Shown here: one piece after another, positions 11,601-24,218 of the stretch
How positions within the stretch are numbered: position 1 is the stretch's first letter
Layout of the letters: each line of letters begins with the position of its first letter
NCBI GenBank assembly: GCA_036852015.1
Contig: JAANDG010000012.1
Location: 434,001-498,000, forward strand
Origin: Pelodera strongyloides
Lineage: Eukaryota > Nematoda > Chromadorea > Rhabditida > Rhabditidae
Direction of reading: 5' to 3'
DNA: 64,000 bases
Translations under genes and position numbers: made by a program
The notes under the pieces: model-generated
Told to the model about the DNA's origin: nothing
Database searches by the model: none
Seen by the model: the letters and a program-made list of their open reading frames with translations, nothing else

Positions 11601-14600
11601 TCACTCGAAAATATGTTCACGTACAGTTGGCGCATTTCTGGCGCATGTCGAGCAATAAGTAATAAAAATCATAGAAATAATGATTACCTGCTCTTTGGTA
11701 TTGTCCGGGGCCACAAAGGCCACCACTCCAGGGATGAAGAAAACAATTAGGCAATTGCATATTGACATTACAGCCATTACGAAGTGGATGTGCTGACGAG
11801 AGACCTGGAGGGCATACACATACTAACCTGATGTCAAGTATGGACATAGTGGTACAAACGAGCACAATCCCAATACATAACTTAATCGTAAGCCAAAGAA
11901 TCTCTCTTCTCCTGTGTCCAGACTAAGCTGGCCCGTAAATTCGAGCCTGAACTCCTGAACAGGTCTTACCTTGATCGTAAGCCTCCCGCTAAACGTACTA
12001 AACCAATAATGTACCTCATTGCCTGTCCAGTTAATCAACTAGATTAATACAGTATACCTATTCATGAACTTCAACTCACCAACTGTGCACATTTGATCAT
12101 TCCAACGATATTCAAACCACTGCAAACGATGGCCGCAGTGTAGAGGACTTGGGCCCAAAAGGCGTCGTTTACCTGCAATATCAATCAAGTCCATACAAGT
12201 ACTTGAATGCATACCTTCAAAACTACAAGTACTGCTGTGTCGGTAGTCCTTAGCTTATCAGGCAAAAGTACTGTAACTAATAACACTGGCAGTTCTCGTG
12301 TTTGCAGTTTGTGGTCTCATTTACTATAAACTACTCCTCAACAGAATACAACTTACGTATGCCAATCCTACAAAACACGTCGCCATCAACCCCTGTGATA
12401 AAGAAGTGAATAGGATGATCTTGCCCGTTTCTCCGATGCAATTCGTATTATCGGAGAGAGGTCCGGCAATGAACTGAAATATTTTTCTAACATTTATTGA
12501 TTTATTATTCCAGCTTCTAAATCCTTAGTATATCGTAGGCCAACGGCACATTAATTTCACGAGTTCGGTTGGCTTTATCGCGTGCGAGAGTTTAGATTAG
12601 TGTCACTGAAGGAACTGAGGTGGTGCGTGGCGAAAACTGCCAAAATCAATGGAACCAGGGCGACTGCGCGTTCTCTTCACCAGGATCGCGCGCAAGGATA
12701 ATTCTCAGTGAACTCGCTAAAGCTTGGCAAGTTTCTGGCGAAGGATGCGCGAGGTGCGCGGAGAGAGTTAGGCATGCAGCGCGAAAGCTTTACATTGGTT
12801 TTATGTTTAGGCTTGGGCGTAGGAGGGAGGTTTTTTGCACTAACTAACCTTTACAACAGCTGATAATACAAATGGGAGAGCAGTTGCGAATCCAGTTGAA
12901 GTCACTTCTAAGCCGAGCACCTGAAGTACAAGGAGGGTCGTGAATGAAACAAGAACAATGATAATGTTCGCATGCCTGGCTCGTGGAAAGTGAATGCATG
13001 TTCAACAGGAATAAATCTCATTGATTCACCAACCTTATTAATGTAAATGGGTCCAAATTGGAAGAAGAGGTTGAATCCTAAATGGCCACCGATGGCAGAG
13101 ACCCAGACCTGCAAGCAAGTTTCTTTTAATAAAGTTTAGTACGTGTTTGGCAGGAGGAGGAGAGGAGAGAGAGGAGAGAGAGAGGAGAGAGAGGACAAAG
13201 AGAGAGAGAGAGAGAGAAAGATAGCTGAAAGATATAGATGAATTTAATACCATTTGTTCACAAAACTCACCCCAACGATGACTTTGTGCATGCAAATTGC
13301 CTTATAAGGCACTTGCTGTGGTCCTCCAGTTAGTGTGTCCTTTCCTTGCTGAATAGCAGTCAGTTCCTTAGCGCTAACCTTTCTGAAAATCGATTGGGTG
13401 CTAGGACCAATCAATAAATCATCAATATCGATTTTCATTATCCAGATTGCGCGCGCGAGAGACGAACACGCTAGTCATTGAACCATGTGGCCCAATTCGG
13501 CCCCACGGCATCATGAGGACCTCAATCATAGTATGAAATTTAGGGTTTTCTAATAGACGCCTACCTGTGCGATGCCGGATTCTCCTCGTAGAACCAGTAG
13601 AAGACGATGAAAGCTCCAACGGACAAGACACCCTGGAATGGAAACTTTTTTTTTGGTGCCGCGCTAAGATAGAACATGAATAAGCGTTGCGCTCTTTTCG
13701 CACCAATCTGGCACTTGCTTTGCGTTACTGGGAAGCGCTTGCCCGGGTGTATTTGTTCGTACCACCCGCGCGTTCAAAAAAGTGCGCCACCGGTCCCTAA
13801 AATACAGAGTAATTAACAACCTGTAGGTAATAAAGGGATCTCCATCCGAGCGCGGATTCACAGATCACTCCAGCTACAGGCATGGTGAAGATCGCAGAGA
13901 ACTGAAACACGCAGTGTTTAGATATCTATTCCATTTATATCTTCTCCCAATAAAACTCATTATCCCCTTCTCTCTTTGTCCCCACTCTCGCTCTCTCTCT
14001 CTTCTCTCTCTCTCTCTTCTCTCTCTTCCATCTATTCTCTCTCTCTCTCTCTCTCTCCTCTCTCTGTGTGAAAAACATCCAGCCCACGAATTTTGTAGCT
14101 TCTATATTAAGCCAGTTTAATAAAAACGGTTGACCTGCAAATGTGTGGAGAGGATCGCAATATAAAGTCCGCTCTGTGCCAATGTCGACCATTGGGCGCA
14201 TATTGAACCGGTAGCAGGGAAGTTGAATGCCAGAGCGCTACCCTGAAATGCATGAAGTTATGGTTGTGTTCATGAATAGCCGAATAGCCTACTATCTATC
14301 ATTTCTCGGAACACTTGGGAATCTGCACAGAAAAAAGAGGGTGCAAAGGTGCATCAACTGTAATGCATGTAATGGACCTTTTTTGCGAGGCATTTGCAGT
14401 TTTTGTTTGAAGACCTGTGCCTCCAGAACTAGCGCTTGGCAGCCGGCCTACATACACTGTTCCATGAAAACTTGAATAATTTGAATAAAGACAACGCGTG
14501 AAATAATTAAAACAAACACAAATCCATAGATTAGATCCGCACTAACCTGTAGTACTCTAATGAACAGCGCGGCCAGGAACCCTCCCAAGTCCACAGCGGC

Positions 14601-15588
14601 TGGGAAGGCGAGGGTGGAGAATGCAGACAAGGCACCGTACAAGAAGAAGGTTTTCCTGGAAAGGTACTAATTGTAAGGTGAGAAGTTATTACATTATGCT
14701 TTCCTATTCGCTAGCTTCGCCGTTACTTATTTTCTTATACACTCCATTTGTTTGAACAAATTACAGGCAGTCGAAAATCTCAAAAATGGTTTACATGACA
14801 CGTCAATGTCTGTTGTTATGTCCGCTTATTTTTGAAAATATCATAAAAGCCATAATGTTGAGAAAATTATTGATTTGCGAGACGAATATACCCACTTGGC
14901 TCCAAGCGTCCTCATAAGTGTCATGAGGGGAAGGGTTCCCAGGATTGTTCCCACAGCAATTGCAGAAAAGAGGGCATTCTTATGTCCGGGAGACTCCAGC
15001 CAGTGGACTGGAGCTGAAAAGGGAGATATCTTACCATAGATACGCGAGAGTTTCATCTTATTAGTTTACATTAAATCCCCCCCCCCGTTACTACAACGTT
15101 GGCCGGTGCGCGGCCTACAAAAAATGGGTGTGCCCACACACGGCGGCCCACATATTTCGGGCTCAGTGTAGGCCTCGCACCGGCCACGGTTCCTTAGTGT
15201 ATAAAAATAAATTAGCTCTGGGTATGATATGTCGCGCATAATATGAAGCTGTTTCTGCAACGCTTTATTCGTAAACGTACTAGCCCAATCTTGCCATCCT
15301 AGTAATAGATCTTGGGGTAGGCGAGTAGATATCCCTACATCAAATCACGAAACTAGATCAATATTAAGAAACTCTTTGTAAATGATAATCACCTGTCTCA
15401 TTCGAAGATTGTTGTCTGTAGTACGCATCGCTGACGTCACTCATACAGATTACGGTAAAGTTGAGCGAGAGGGAGTTACTGTAGGTGAGTGTCAAACATA
15501 ACGTGGCCAGCACGAGGACCACGAATCGGGTACGGTGCCCAAAGTTGAACGCATCCACCTCGCGTTGCGGTTGTCGGGGAATTTGCAT
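8634..15588 (-). CDS. SLC17-family (sialin/VGLUT/phosphate-type) MFS transporter
   Basis: Polytopic membrane transporter for organic or phosphate anions; the substrate cannot be told from sequence. Exons (minus, high to low): 15393-15588, 14884-15013, 14547-14655, 14135-14242, 13821-13901, 13565-13632, 13271-13382, 13034-13108, 12849-12920, 12357-12473, 12080-12172, 11688-11804, 11420-11525, 8634-8740. All phases join to 496 aa, usual for the family. The N-terminus has FGHRTRFVVLVLATLCLTL (helix 1), a luminal loop with an NET glycosylation site, then HWLESPG, PVAGVICESALGWRSLYYL, ENPASH, FNLFFQFGPIYINKVLGL, FIAGPLSD, ending with AAPWTKSDYG. About 12 hydrophobic segments. The last exon encodes only a hydrophilic tail rich in Glu/Thr. 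Start chosen 3 nt after an AATTTAG acceptor. One donor (after exon 2) is weak but needed for phase. Confidence 0.93.
9838..9990. repeat. GGTGACC-rich repeat, copy 1
   Basis: Several interspersed GGTGAC/GTCACC words with CCAAATGGG and CCAGTTGGTGACGG. Related blocks lie at 42.69-42.88 kb and 61.28-61.40 kb. Confidence 0.6.
10250..10390 (-). repeat. Dispersed repeat, inverted copy of 50.2 kb block
   Basis: Read on the minus strand it begins ACGCGTTTACTATGGA, passes GTGAACTTTGA and ends TTCTATTAACACAGCT. The same order is seen on the plus strand at 50.21-50.34 kb with gaps. Function unknown; probably part of a transposon. Confidence 0.55.
13150..13220. repeat. GA-rich microsatellite in SLC17 intron
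   Basis: Imperfect (GA)n/(GGA)n run. The opposite strand reads as pyrimidine-rich and gives spurious Leu/Ser ORFs. Confidence 0.85.
13984..14066. repeat. CT-rich microsatellite in SLC17 intron
   Basis: Imperfect (CT)n run inside an intron of the minus-strand transporter gene. On the sense strand it is a GA purine run. Confidence 0.85.
15101..15188. repeat. Short GC-rich foldback element
   Basis: Left arm GGCCGGTGCGCGGCCTACA and right arm TGTAGGCCTCGCACCGGCC are inverted copies with one mismatch, around a short loop with CCCACACACGGCGGCCCAC. It lies in the first SLC17 intron. A degenerate relative is at 18.94-19.02 kb. Confidence 0.75.
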
Positions 15589-15593
15589 GAACT

Positions 15594-18578
15594 AAATTGA
15601 TACTGTTTCCGTCTTGAAGATATTACTTGTTTTTCCTATGGTAGAGTAACTAGCACATAAAGGCGCACAGTACCAACGGCTGGTCGCGGAAAGCACAATG
15701 CATATATGCTCGAAATGCAAGAAATTCCGGTTGGGTATCTGCAGCGCACATGCCGCGCTGCATAAAAGTGCGCCACAGGTGCACCTTCTGGGAACGCCTG
15801 GTGCACCTCCCGCGCACTCTATGGGAGTTCGCACCTCAGTGGCACCCTCGCCATCTGAATTTTACCCATTACAGTACCTGTCCAGGATCACTCAGGTCCA
15901 ATTCGACCCCTTTGTTCTTGTCTGACACTTTGTACACCATTTCGTTACCAAGCTGAATCTGTTTAGCTATATACTACACACTAAATGAAGAGACTATAAA
16001 CTACAGACCACAGAACAGAGTGCCATAAACTACAACAGGTTAGATGGAACGAGTGGCTCTCGTATATCAGAGCTGTATACTGGAGGGAGATATTATAAAT
16101 TATATGCAGATGATGGACAAGCCAGAACCTAAGGTCATCGTAAGGTGCGTGTACCAGAGAAATTATCATAAATAACAAATTAACTACTGTACTTATATGC
16201 AAAGATGATATGACTAACAGGACGTAGAATGAGCATGAATGGCACAACTTTGTAGCGTCAAACAAAATAAATAAACTAAAATAATGTACCCATAAGTTGA
16301 AAACTCAAATACACAATATTTTGAGTGTCCGTTGACCTCATAATGCGCTCAAAAGTGAGAATTTTCATATATTTTATCTTCTGCACAAAATACATTACAA
16401 CGGAGATTAGAAGAGTCATCGGCTTTGCATATTAAAGTAGAAAATGAACGAAATGTTCCAGCGATTATATTATATGATCCGTTCATTGTTTATACATTAT
16501 ACATAAAAGAAATACAGTGCCGGGCTGCCGGGCACATGGTCAACGAAGACTATAACAGGTACTACGGTACTACGCGTTGAGGGTAAAAAAAATCTTAGTT
16601 GTCTTACATAAATCATGATTGAACTTTATTTTGGGCGAACTTATAAGATAAACGGATGAAAGAATACTGGCGTAATGAAATCAAGGCACTAGAGTGTTCA
16701 GTAAAGTATGGTAACATTAAAGTTTATAATTATAAACGGAATAGTTGCATGTAAAAAGTTAATTTCAAAGTAGCTTACGCTACAGTGATCGAGCTATCCC
16801 ACGCTCCCTACCGCGGTGTCTTTATATACTCTGCTATAAAAGTGATATATGATGTATACCAAATAATCACAGTCTGCATAAATTATGCAATGACTGGGCG
16901 GGAACTGGACTCAGATGAACTCACGAGTTTGACAAAGATATGTTCTTTTTTCAAGTAAAAAAACACATGCAGCTGTGTAATAGGAACAGCAAGTAAAGGG
17001 TAAAGCAGCAGACACCGTTGAGCACAGAGAACGATCAAGCAAATTTAAAGCGGCATATGGGTTTTCAAATATTGGACGACTACATTCCCGTGTATTATAG
17101 GCTAATTTCCGTGCATTGTGTGCCGGAGCCTCACAGTCGCCTTTCTTATTAGAAGACTGGGACATGTTTAAAAAGATAAACATAAAGTATATCGGGTTAT
17201 ATCAACCGAATCCGCAGAAACGGTGCACCGGTGCATTTCTGAAGCCGGACATATTAGTCTGTAAACTTCCCGGAGGCCAATTTTCTCGGGAAGCCAACTT
17301 ATCTCCGCCATTTTTACCCAGCTACCAACTTTCACACCTTTGGTAGGGTTGAAGTTGAAGTTGTTTTGCATTTCTAATACTAGTTTTTTAGCCTATGTAT
17401 GACTACAGTAACACAACCCAACAAAATACATTCTGTATGAACACTTTTTGATTTTTCATTTTCATAATGCTTCAAATGTCTATGATGATGCAATATGATG
17501 AACCGAATGGCTTAAAATACGAGATCAAAGTAATGAAAAGTGACTCGAATACTACAAAATACAAAATAGAGGATGTAAGCTAGAGAACTAACAGTTGTTG
17601 AGAAAAGACAAACCGACAGAGGTTACCCATGGGTCAAAATGCCCGGAACCGCAAACTTTTCCCCACACCGGAATAACAAATTATAACATGAGTAACCGTG
17701 GGTTACGATTGTTATGATAGGTTCATATAGTGTGAAGCTCTACGCTACACGATGTAAGCCGCGTATGCACATGATGGAACATAACTATAATAAAAAATAT
17801 CTCATAAAAACCAACCTTTGCATAGCCATTCCATTGTGGTCCCATTGAAACGTTTATTATAGAACAAAACAGGATGTCTAGCTCTATCCGAAGAAAGGTC
17901 AGATTTAACTTCGAATAATGATTAAATTTCGAATAATTTCGAAATGGTGCCATATCGGGGCATGGCCAAGCGGTCCCGTTTGTGAAATTAGCATACCGAT
18001 ATATATGCAAATTCATATGCGAACGAGGGATATTTTAATTTCATTTATAGGAATGATGTAATTTCAGAGTGGGAAGCGGAAGTAATGAGCGGAAATTATC
18101 TTTTCAAGTGATGTATGTGCGATAGCGTGCATACTTTGAAACAGTAACTATGCGGTACTGACAAATATCTCAAATGTTTCAACAAGACCGTATTATTGAG
18201 TGTAGAAAATAATATGTAATTCTCAGGATAACTCGGTCCCAACAATAAAATGTAAACTGTAAACGGATCGATTATAACAAAGGGTCCTCGGCGAAATAAT
18301 AATGATAATAATGCTCACATGCTCACCTGCCATCTAAGTAATTGCTGAACCTAACGTCTTACTTATCAATTATTGACGTTGTTTCATAATTAGCAGTATT
18401 GTATGTTACTCTAGTACGCATGACTTCCGTGCCATGTGATGATTTTCACCGATATATTGACCAGATTCGCCAGCGGTGCGCGAAAGATACCCAATTTCCT
18501 GCGGCCTCTTCTAAACTATGACATAGGTGCGCGGTGCACGCGCGGCCCACAAATCCCGTACGACTTATGAATACTCAC
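15594..18578. other. Non-coding stretch upstream of SLC17 gene
   Basis: AT-rich with one GC-rich patch (15.72-15.86 kb, GCGCC-rich). I found no exon chain with good splice sites. It probably holds the SLC17 promoter (minus strand) and any intron of the candidate gene starting at 18.7 kb. Confidence 0.5.
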
Positions 18579-18707
18579 CCCATTCTTCTTCGGGAGCATT
18601 GGCATGAGTCCAAGTATTGGTGACGTCATCCCATAATCTGAGGGCATGGGCATTCCGATTCCACCAATGGCCCCCATTTGAAGGGGAGTGAAGATCGCAT
18701 TCAACAT
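18579..18707 (-). CDS. Candidate first coding exon, unknown gene
   Basis: Read on the minus strand, an ATG at 18707 opens a 43-codon frame ending exactly at a consensus donor GTGAGT. Upstream is an ATATTCCAG acceptor about 15 nt before the ATG. The product is rich in Gly, Met and Pro (GAIGGIGMPMPSDYGM, then MPMLPKKNG), as in low-complexity N-termini. I could not find the next exon and do not recognise a family. It may be a chance frame. Confidence 0.3.
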
Positions 18708-18940
18708 GATTATCGTTTTTTGTCTGGAATATCTGGACAGTTATTGATTTTTTCAATGACAATTTATTTCAGATATATGCTTAGTGCATTGGGAGGTACA
18801 AAGTGATTAGGAAAACAGGAGAAACACATACACAGGTTACACACTTTCGTACACTCGTATAAGGAGTATTATTTATTTGATCAAAGAGCAATATTGCTTT
18901 TTGGAAACAAAACTATTTTTGAGCTACACTGAGCAAAATT

Positions 18941-19021
18941 GGCCTGTGTGCGGCCTACACCACGCCCGAAATGGGTGGGCCGCCGTCAGGTGGGCCCACT
19001 TTTTGTCGGCTGCGCCAAGTT
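18941..19021. repeat. Relative of the 15.1 kb GC-rich foldback
   Basis: Shares GTGCGGCCTACA, GCCCGAAATGGGTG and GTGGGCCCAC-like words with the 15.10 kb element, but the arms no longer pair well. Confidence 0.5.
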
Positions 19022-20637
19022 TAGTCAGTTACGCGTTGTAATTAAGGGACTAGGGCCCGCGAGAGGAAAGTTCTTCTGAATTTGTCAGCTCGCTAAAAGA
19101 AGAAATCAGGAAGAGTACTGTAGAAACCGATGTTAAGAAATTTCGGATTTAGCACACGAAAGATACGTGGACGGTGCGTTTTCCGTGGGCTGGACCCTTC
19201 AAAGACGAGGAAGGTTTTGGTTATATTCCACTTTCAAACTACTGCCGGTTAATTCGTTCTGTCGTGCAAGATTTATATCTCTAGTCTCTACAGCGGAAGT
19301 CGACGTTTGATTTTTTGGTCTTTATGAAAAGAATATACTGTAATTGCACGGAATACTTTAAATATAATTGAAAATTGTTGAAATAAACAAATAAATGAAT
19401 ATTCAAATTTTAATAAACAAATATACTGAATAAATACGGGAGAGGGCTTTTATTTGCGACTGTGCGCATGCTTCTATAAATTACCTTTATTTATTGTTCT
19501 ATTTCCTCAAAGATACCTCCTTGTTCTTGTATATTATGCTGAACCATTTTGAACCCTATTAATTGAGATGCAAATAATATAGAACAACATAACCACACCA
19601 CCACAAGATTTATTTATTTATTAAATAACACCACAGGGTAAGTTCAGTAACGCATACCGTACCTCTGGACCGGCGACACACTCTAAAACGGTACGGTAGA
19701 TTAAAGTACAGTAACGCATATCGCATATCGTACATTTGTTGAATCACCGAAACATTGTTGTTTTCAGTAACAACAGGGGGTTCGTGGGCGAATGCATTCC
19801 AAAATAATTGTAAACTCAAAGCTTTTGTGCGAATTCAAAGAGCATTGTTGCATATGAAATATTCGTTTCGATTCTATTCAATAGTATATATTCGGTGGTC
19901 AATCATAATAGAAGCCAAATAGAAGAGAACTGATGGCATTGGTTCGAATGCCAGAGTTATAGATTTTGACGGCTAACCTGGTATACTCTACTACTTTCAA
20001 TGTGTTTGATCTAATTCTTATTTAGTTAAAAATTAACTTCTGCTATATAAATATTGACTACTAGTCACTTAATTGCTGTGTTCAATTTGAAGACATTCAA
20101 AGGGATTCCAGAAACGTCTAGCACGATCGATCCGGAGCAAAGTTGATACTAAAACAATCTAGCAAGCCTCGAGCATAGTTGTATATTCTAACACAGTAAT
20201 GTACCTATAGTAGTATTCATTACAATAATTTTCTACAATGTATTCACTACATAGCCACCCTCCGAAGCGGTCTTATCTATTTAAAAAGGGTGTTGGAAGA
20301 CGGGAATCAAAAGAGGTAAAAAGATTATGAAAATTAAACATAAAGAATAATAAATGAAAAATGAAATATTTTTGAATCAATTAAGTATATTTATTGTATG
20401 CTTTTGCTAATTAAGTGATTCATGAAGTTCGAGATCTTGACCGAGGCCCGCGTCAATGAGGCCCTCAACAGCCCACCCCCCCCCCCCCCCTCTCATAGAA
20501 ACTTTCTGAAAGTATCATGCGTGGGTAAGCGCCTCCTGGAAAATATCCGCACTGCCTGGAGCGCTTTCCGCGCAAAATTGTAAGCTGCATGTTCGAGCTC
20601 TGTCACTAATGTAGTTATAAAAATCCTCTTTTTTCAG
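19022..20637. other. Intergenic upstream of glycosyltransferase gene
   Basis: AT-rich. Contains an ATTTATTTATTAAATAACACC block (19.61 kb) like the short repeats at 6.6 and 34.2 kb, and a poly-C run at about 20475-20490. No coding signal seen, although the first exon of the glycosyltransferase gene (with its ATG) must lie here or be absent. Confidence 0.5.
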
Positions 20638-23600
20638 GTAAAAGCAAAGGGCCCCTCTAATCTAAAAAAGGAGAAAATCGGTCGGAGATGGAGGAGGATC
20701 ATCTTTCTTTCTCTCTCTTTCCTCTTCCTCCTTGCAGTCTCGGGAGTCGTGGTTTACAGTGGAACGACTAGGGAGCAGATTATTACGGAACTGCTAACAG
20801 AGAAGGTAGATTCAGATACTTACCTGCCTCACTCCCTTCTTTATTCCCTTCAAACTCACTATCTCCGTCTCTCTCACACTGCTTTTCTCTCTGTGTCTCT
20901 CTACTGCTATCTCTCTGCTTCTCCTTGCCCTTGATCTTTGTTACTCCGTCTCTCTGCCTCCCAGCCTCCCTCTTATTTTTTAAATATTGATATTTAGATT
21001 GCAAATCTAACGATCGGAGCAGTGAATACTACCAAAGACATGACGACGAGCACTACAACTTATTTTACAACAGAACCACGTCCTCTCTCTATTCTCATGC
21101 TAAATGTCATCAAGGTAGGATCAGAAGAAGCGGTGTGAGTATCGATGGTGCAGTGGTAGTGACCGGAGTTGCTGAGTACATTCATTCGAGATCAATACCA
21201 CTTGCCAACAATGGTATAACTGGGAGGATTCATGAAAAAAAACTTTGTTAGTGTCCATGGTGCCACTAAACTCTAACTGTAACCAAATTGTGTATCACTG
21301 TTAGTGAGGACGACACCAATTTCATTGATTGTTTATTAAATAGTGCTCATAAAGAATAGTGTCAATTTTCCAGGGCACTGATACACGAAAATACAGAACA
21401 GCCCTCGCATCACAAGAGTGCTATGCGAAAAGACACGGGTATCAGTTTTTGGTGGCGAATTCGGAAGATTTTCCTGAATGTCAACAAAAAGATGTAAGTT
21501 GTTATAAAGACCAAAGACCTCGGTCATGTGGTACGAAAAATTGGTAGCTCCGTTGCCAAGTAACAATAAGGGTGTAAAAACCGCTATATTAACATTAAAC
21601 CTTCGTCGTTGGAGTTTTTTCTTGTTTACATGATTTTGGACACTGTCAGCGTCTTTGCATGTGTTGTCAGTTTTTTTTGCCCTAAAAGTAATCAAACATA
21701 GAAGTTTAGTTCATGTTCAAACGTCACTGTGTTGTGGTTCAACTGCTGCCCATTGCTGATTACATTATATTCCTCGATGCAGATATGGCAGTGGTCAATT
21801 TTGATAAGTTGGCTATTTTTATTTGAGAAAACTTACGTAGCATAGCATCTTGCATTTAGCTTGGAGGTAAGCTGGCCATTAGGCTTTAAAGGGACAGGCC
21901 CATCAAAATAAACCTAGCATCCGGTATTTGCGGCTTTACGGTATACATTTAAGCGAGCGCATCGGAAAAAAAGTTTTCCATGGCAAATAAATGTGAAATT
22001 TAGTTTGTATATATTGTAATAAAAATACTTGCTAGTCACTATGAACGTATCGTAAATATAGGTTTACTTTGATGGGCCTGTCCCTTTAAGCTTGTCCGTA
22101 CTTAGATATTCTTTGGCAAGCTCCCTGCGGCTTTATTACCCAATTTTGAGGTATTGTCCCGATAATGACCTTGGGCCGAAACAATAAACGCATAGATAAC
22201 TTCAAATGTGTTGTAATTTCGGTTACGATATAAATTGGTGTTGATTTATCGAATCAGCAAGTTGGGTCTCTCCCTTTGGGATGTCTAGTGTAAGACATCA
22301 AAGGGTGTCTTTTCTCGTGATTTATAGAAAAAACCTGGGAGTATGGAAATCACGTACCTACCCTTCAAAGTTTATCTTTTCAGAAAATGGGAAGAATACA
22401 TCAACCCCAAGTTCGACATTGTCTTCTATGAACGTTTCTTCAATTGGGAATTTGCAGCGGGTAGTTATATAGCAAGGAGTTCGAATTGGACAGTCGAATT
22501 TTTGACGAGGTGAGGAAGAAAGTAATCATTAGTCGATAAAAATACATTTGATTGGCGAGAAACCACCGAATATGCATTACACATTACCAACTGTGATTGA
22601 GCCTTCAAGAATCCCAAAAAGCTTTTCAGATTCGCGAACTATGAGACGAAGCTGCCACATAGTTTCCACGGTACTGACAATGGTGCACTCCATGTGAGTT
22701 AAAATAAAAACTACAGTCCGGTAATTGTTCCACGGTGTCTGTCAATCTGCCCTGTAAACATTTACTAACAATAAGAAAATTCCAATAATCAGAAAACATA
22801 TCAAAATTTCTTGAAGAAAGGTGCTCAGTATAAAATTATTTCAGATATTTCTCGCCGAGGAAATGTATCCAGATTTGGATGACGATTTAGAGGTGAGTTC
22901 ACTGTGGACACTAGGTGAGCCGTAGTGAGCGAGGAGGTACCAGCGTTCTGGCGCACCAGTCGCGCATGGGTCGCGGACGATAAGATTTTTTTTCGTAACC
23001 GCTAATAGACTTTGTACTTTTCTTTTCTAATCGATTGTATCAGTTCACAAGTCAAGTACAACAAGGAACTATTCAGATCTGTCGCAAGATCTACCAACGA
23101 TCTAGAGGTTATGCTACTCTTTTCCAATACGAAGCCTGTGTACGTTCCATTATGGGAAGTCGGAGATTCAGCCAACATATACGCATATTCAAAAAGGTTG
23201 CTATTTGAAATTTCTCTTCAGTGCTCCAGCTCAGCAATCCCACCAGCTACTTTCCTACGCTACAAACTTGCTGGTCAGAAATCAGCGAAGGCTGGACTGC
23301 CGATTGCGCGGCGAACGATCTGCGCCATCAAATGAGTGTGCACAATTTATATTTTCAGGGTACCGGCTGGGTGCGGGATATCTGGTTGACGGACTCGAGG
23401 TGGAACCCTGAGAGAGATTTTCTCCTCCATGCACTACAAGAGCAAAAGAGTCGAAGATATGCAAAGCTGAACCCTGAAAGACCAAAGTACGTTTTTTATA
23501 CTTCCCACTATTTTATTGATTTTCTAGTATTATATGCAATTGCATACAGAAAAAGTAATAGGCTGTTGGATCCAATCCGAACAAAAATCCACTGCAATAA

Positions 23601-24218
23601 GTAACTATGCTTTGTAAAGCGCTCATGTGAGCTAGCAACCGAGATATTGTCGCGCCTGAACAATTCGCAGCAAAACGGTGACCTTACCTTCCTTACCGTT
23701 ATAAACATATATTGTGCTAATTTTGGGTCAAACTCATATTTTTTATATATATCTTTTTTAGTTTGGGCGGGGGAAAGGCTTTCTTGTACTACAATCCATT
23801 CAAATCTCTTCCAATCCCTAAGCTGTGCGCATCAAAAGGATATAGAATTGAACTGGACAGAAGACTCATTGTAAGTTGGATTGTCATTACTTATGCCCTT
23901 TATTTACGTTATAAATAAACAAATTCTAAATACTCTCGAAAACACCCTGAAATGCAGTAACATCGACTTTGACCAAGGTTTAGGATTGCACTTATTATTA
24001 GGCTTAGCGTCTTAGTTAGGGTCCTTAGAAGTCTAACATGCGGGTGTTTTCAAGCTACTTCTTTGTGAATCTACCTAATGGTTGAGTTAAGCAGTTAATC
24101 ATTCGCACTTCAGATTCCTCTGGAACAAATCAACGGAATGCTTCAGAAAATCGAGCGACATGTCGAAAAGAAACGTTATGAATCTTTAGCCAAAGTTAAA
24201 GGCTATCTAAAGAAATAA
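20638..24218 (+). CDS. DUF273 / GT34-like type II membrane glycosyltransferase
   Basis: Putative Golgi galactosyltransferase-like enzyme of the nematode-expanded DUF273 group; donor and acceptor unknown. Exons: 20638-20805, 20998-21114, 21374-21493, 21710-21807, 22384-22509, 22630-22693, 22845-22892, 23044-23196, 23359-23486, 23762-23870, 24114-24218, joining in phase to 411 aa. The N-terminus is basic (KKEKIGRRWRR) followed by a hydrophobic signal-anchor, then a Thr-rich stem. The catalytic domain has RTALASQECYAKRHGY, the DxD motif in IIFLDADMAVVNF, NWEFAAGSYIARS, FHGTDNGALH, YEACVR and KKGTGWVRDIWLT. No in-frame ATG is present in the first exon listed, so a short upstream exon is missing. 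The 21807 donor (GTTGGC) is weak but needed for phase. AATAAA overlaps the stop codon. Confidence 0.88.
21886..22089. mobile_element. MITE with 30-bp TIRs in glycosyltransferase intron
   Basis: Left end TTAA AGGGACAGGCCCATC and right end GATGGGCCTGTCCCT TTAA. The TIRs continue inward to AAACCTA/TAGGTTT. About 204 bp, no ORF, TTAA at both ends. It is a different family from the AGCGAAAT elements but has the same target preference. Confidence 0.8.

Noticed and set aside
23197..23358. Open frame through glycosyltransferase intron (TCWSEISEGWTADC)
   Set aside because: Splicing 23196 to 23359 gives the family motif KKGTGWVRDIWL in phase; the intronic frame is not part of the family domain.
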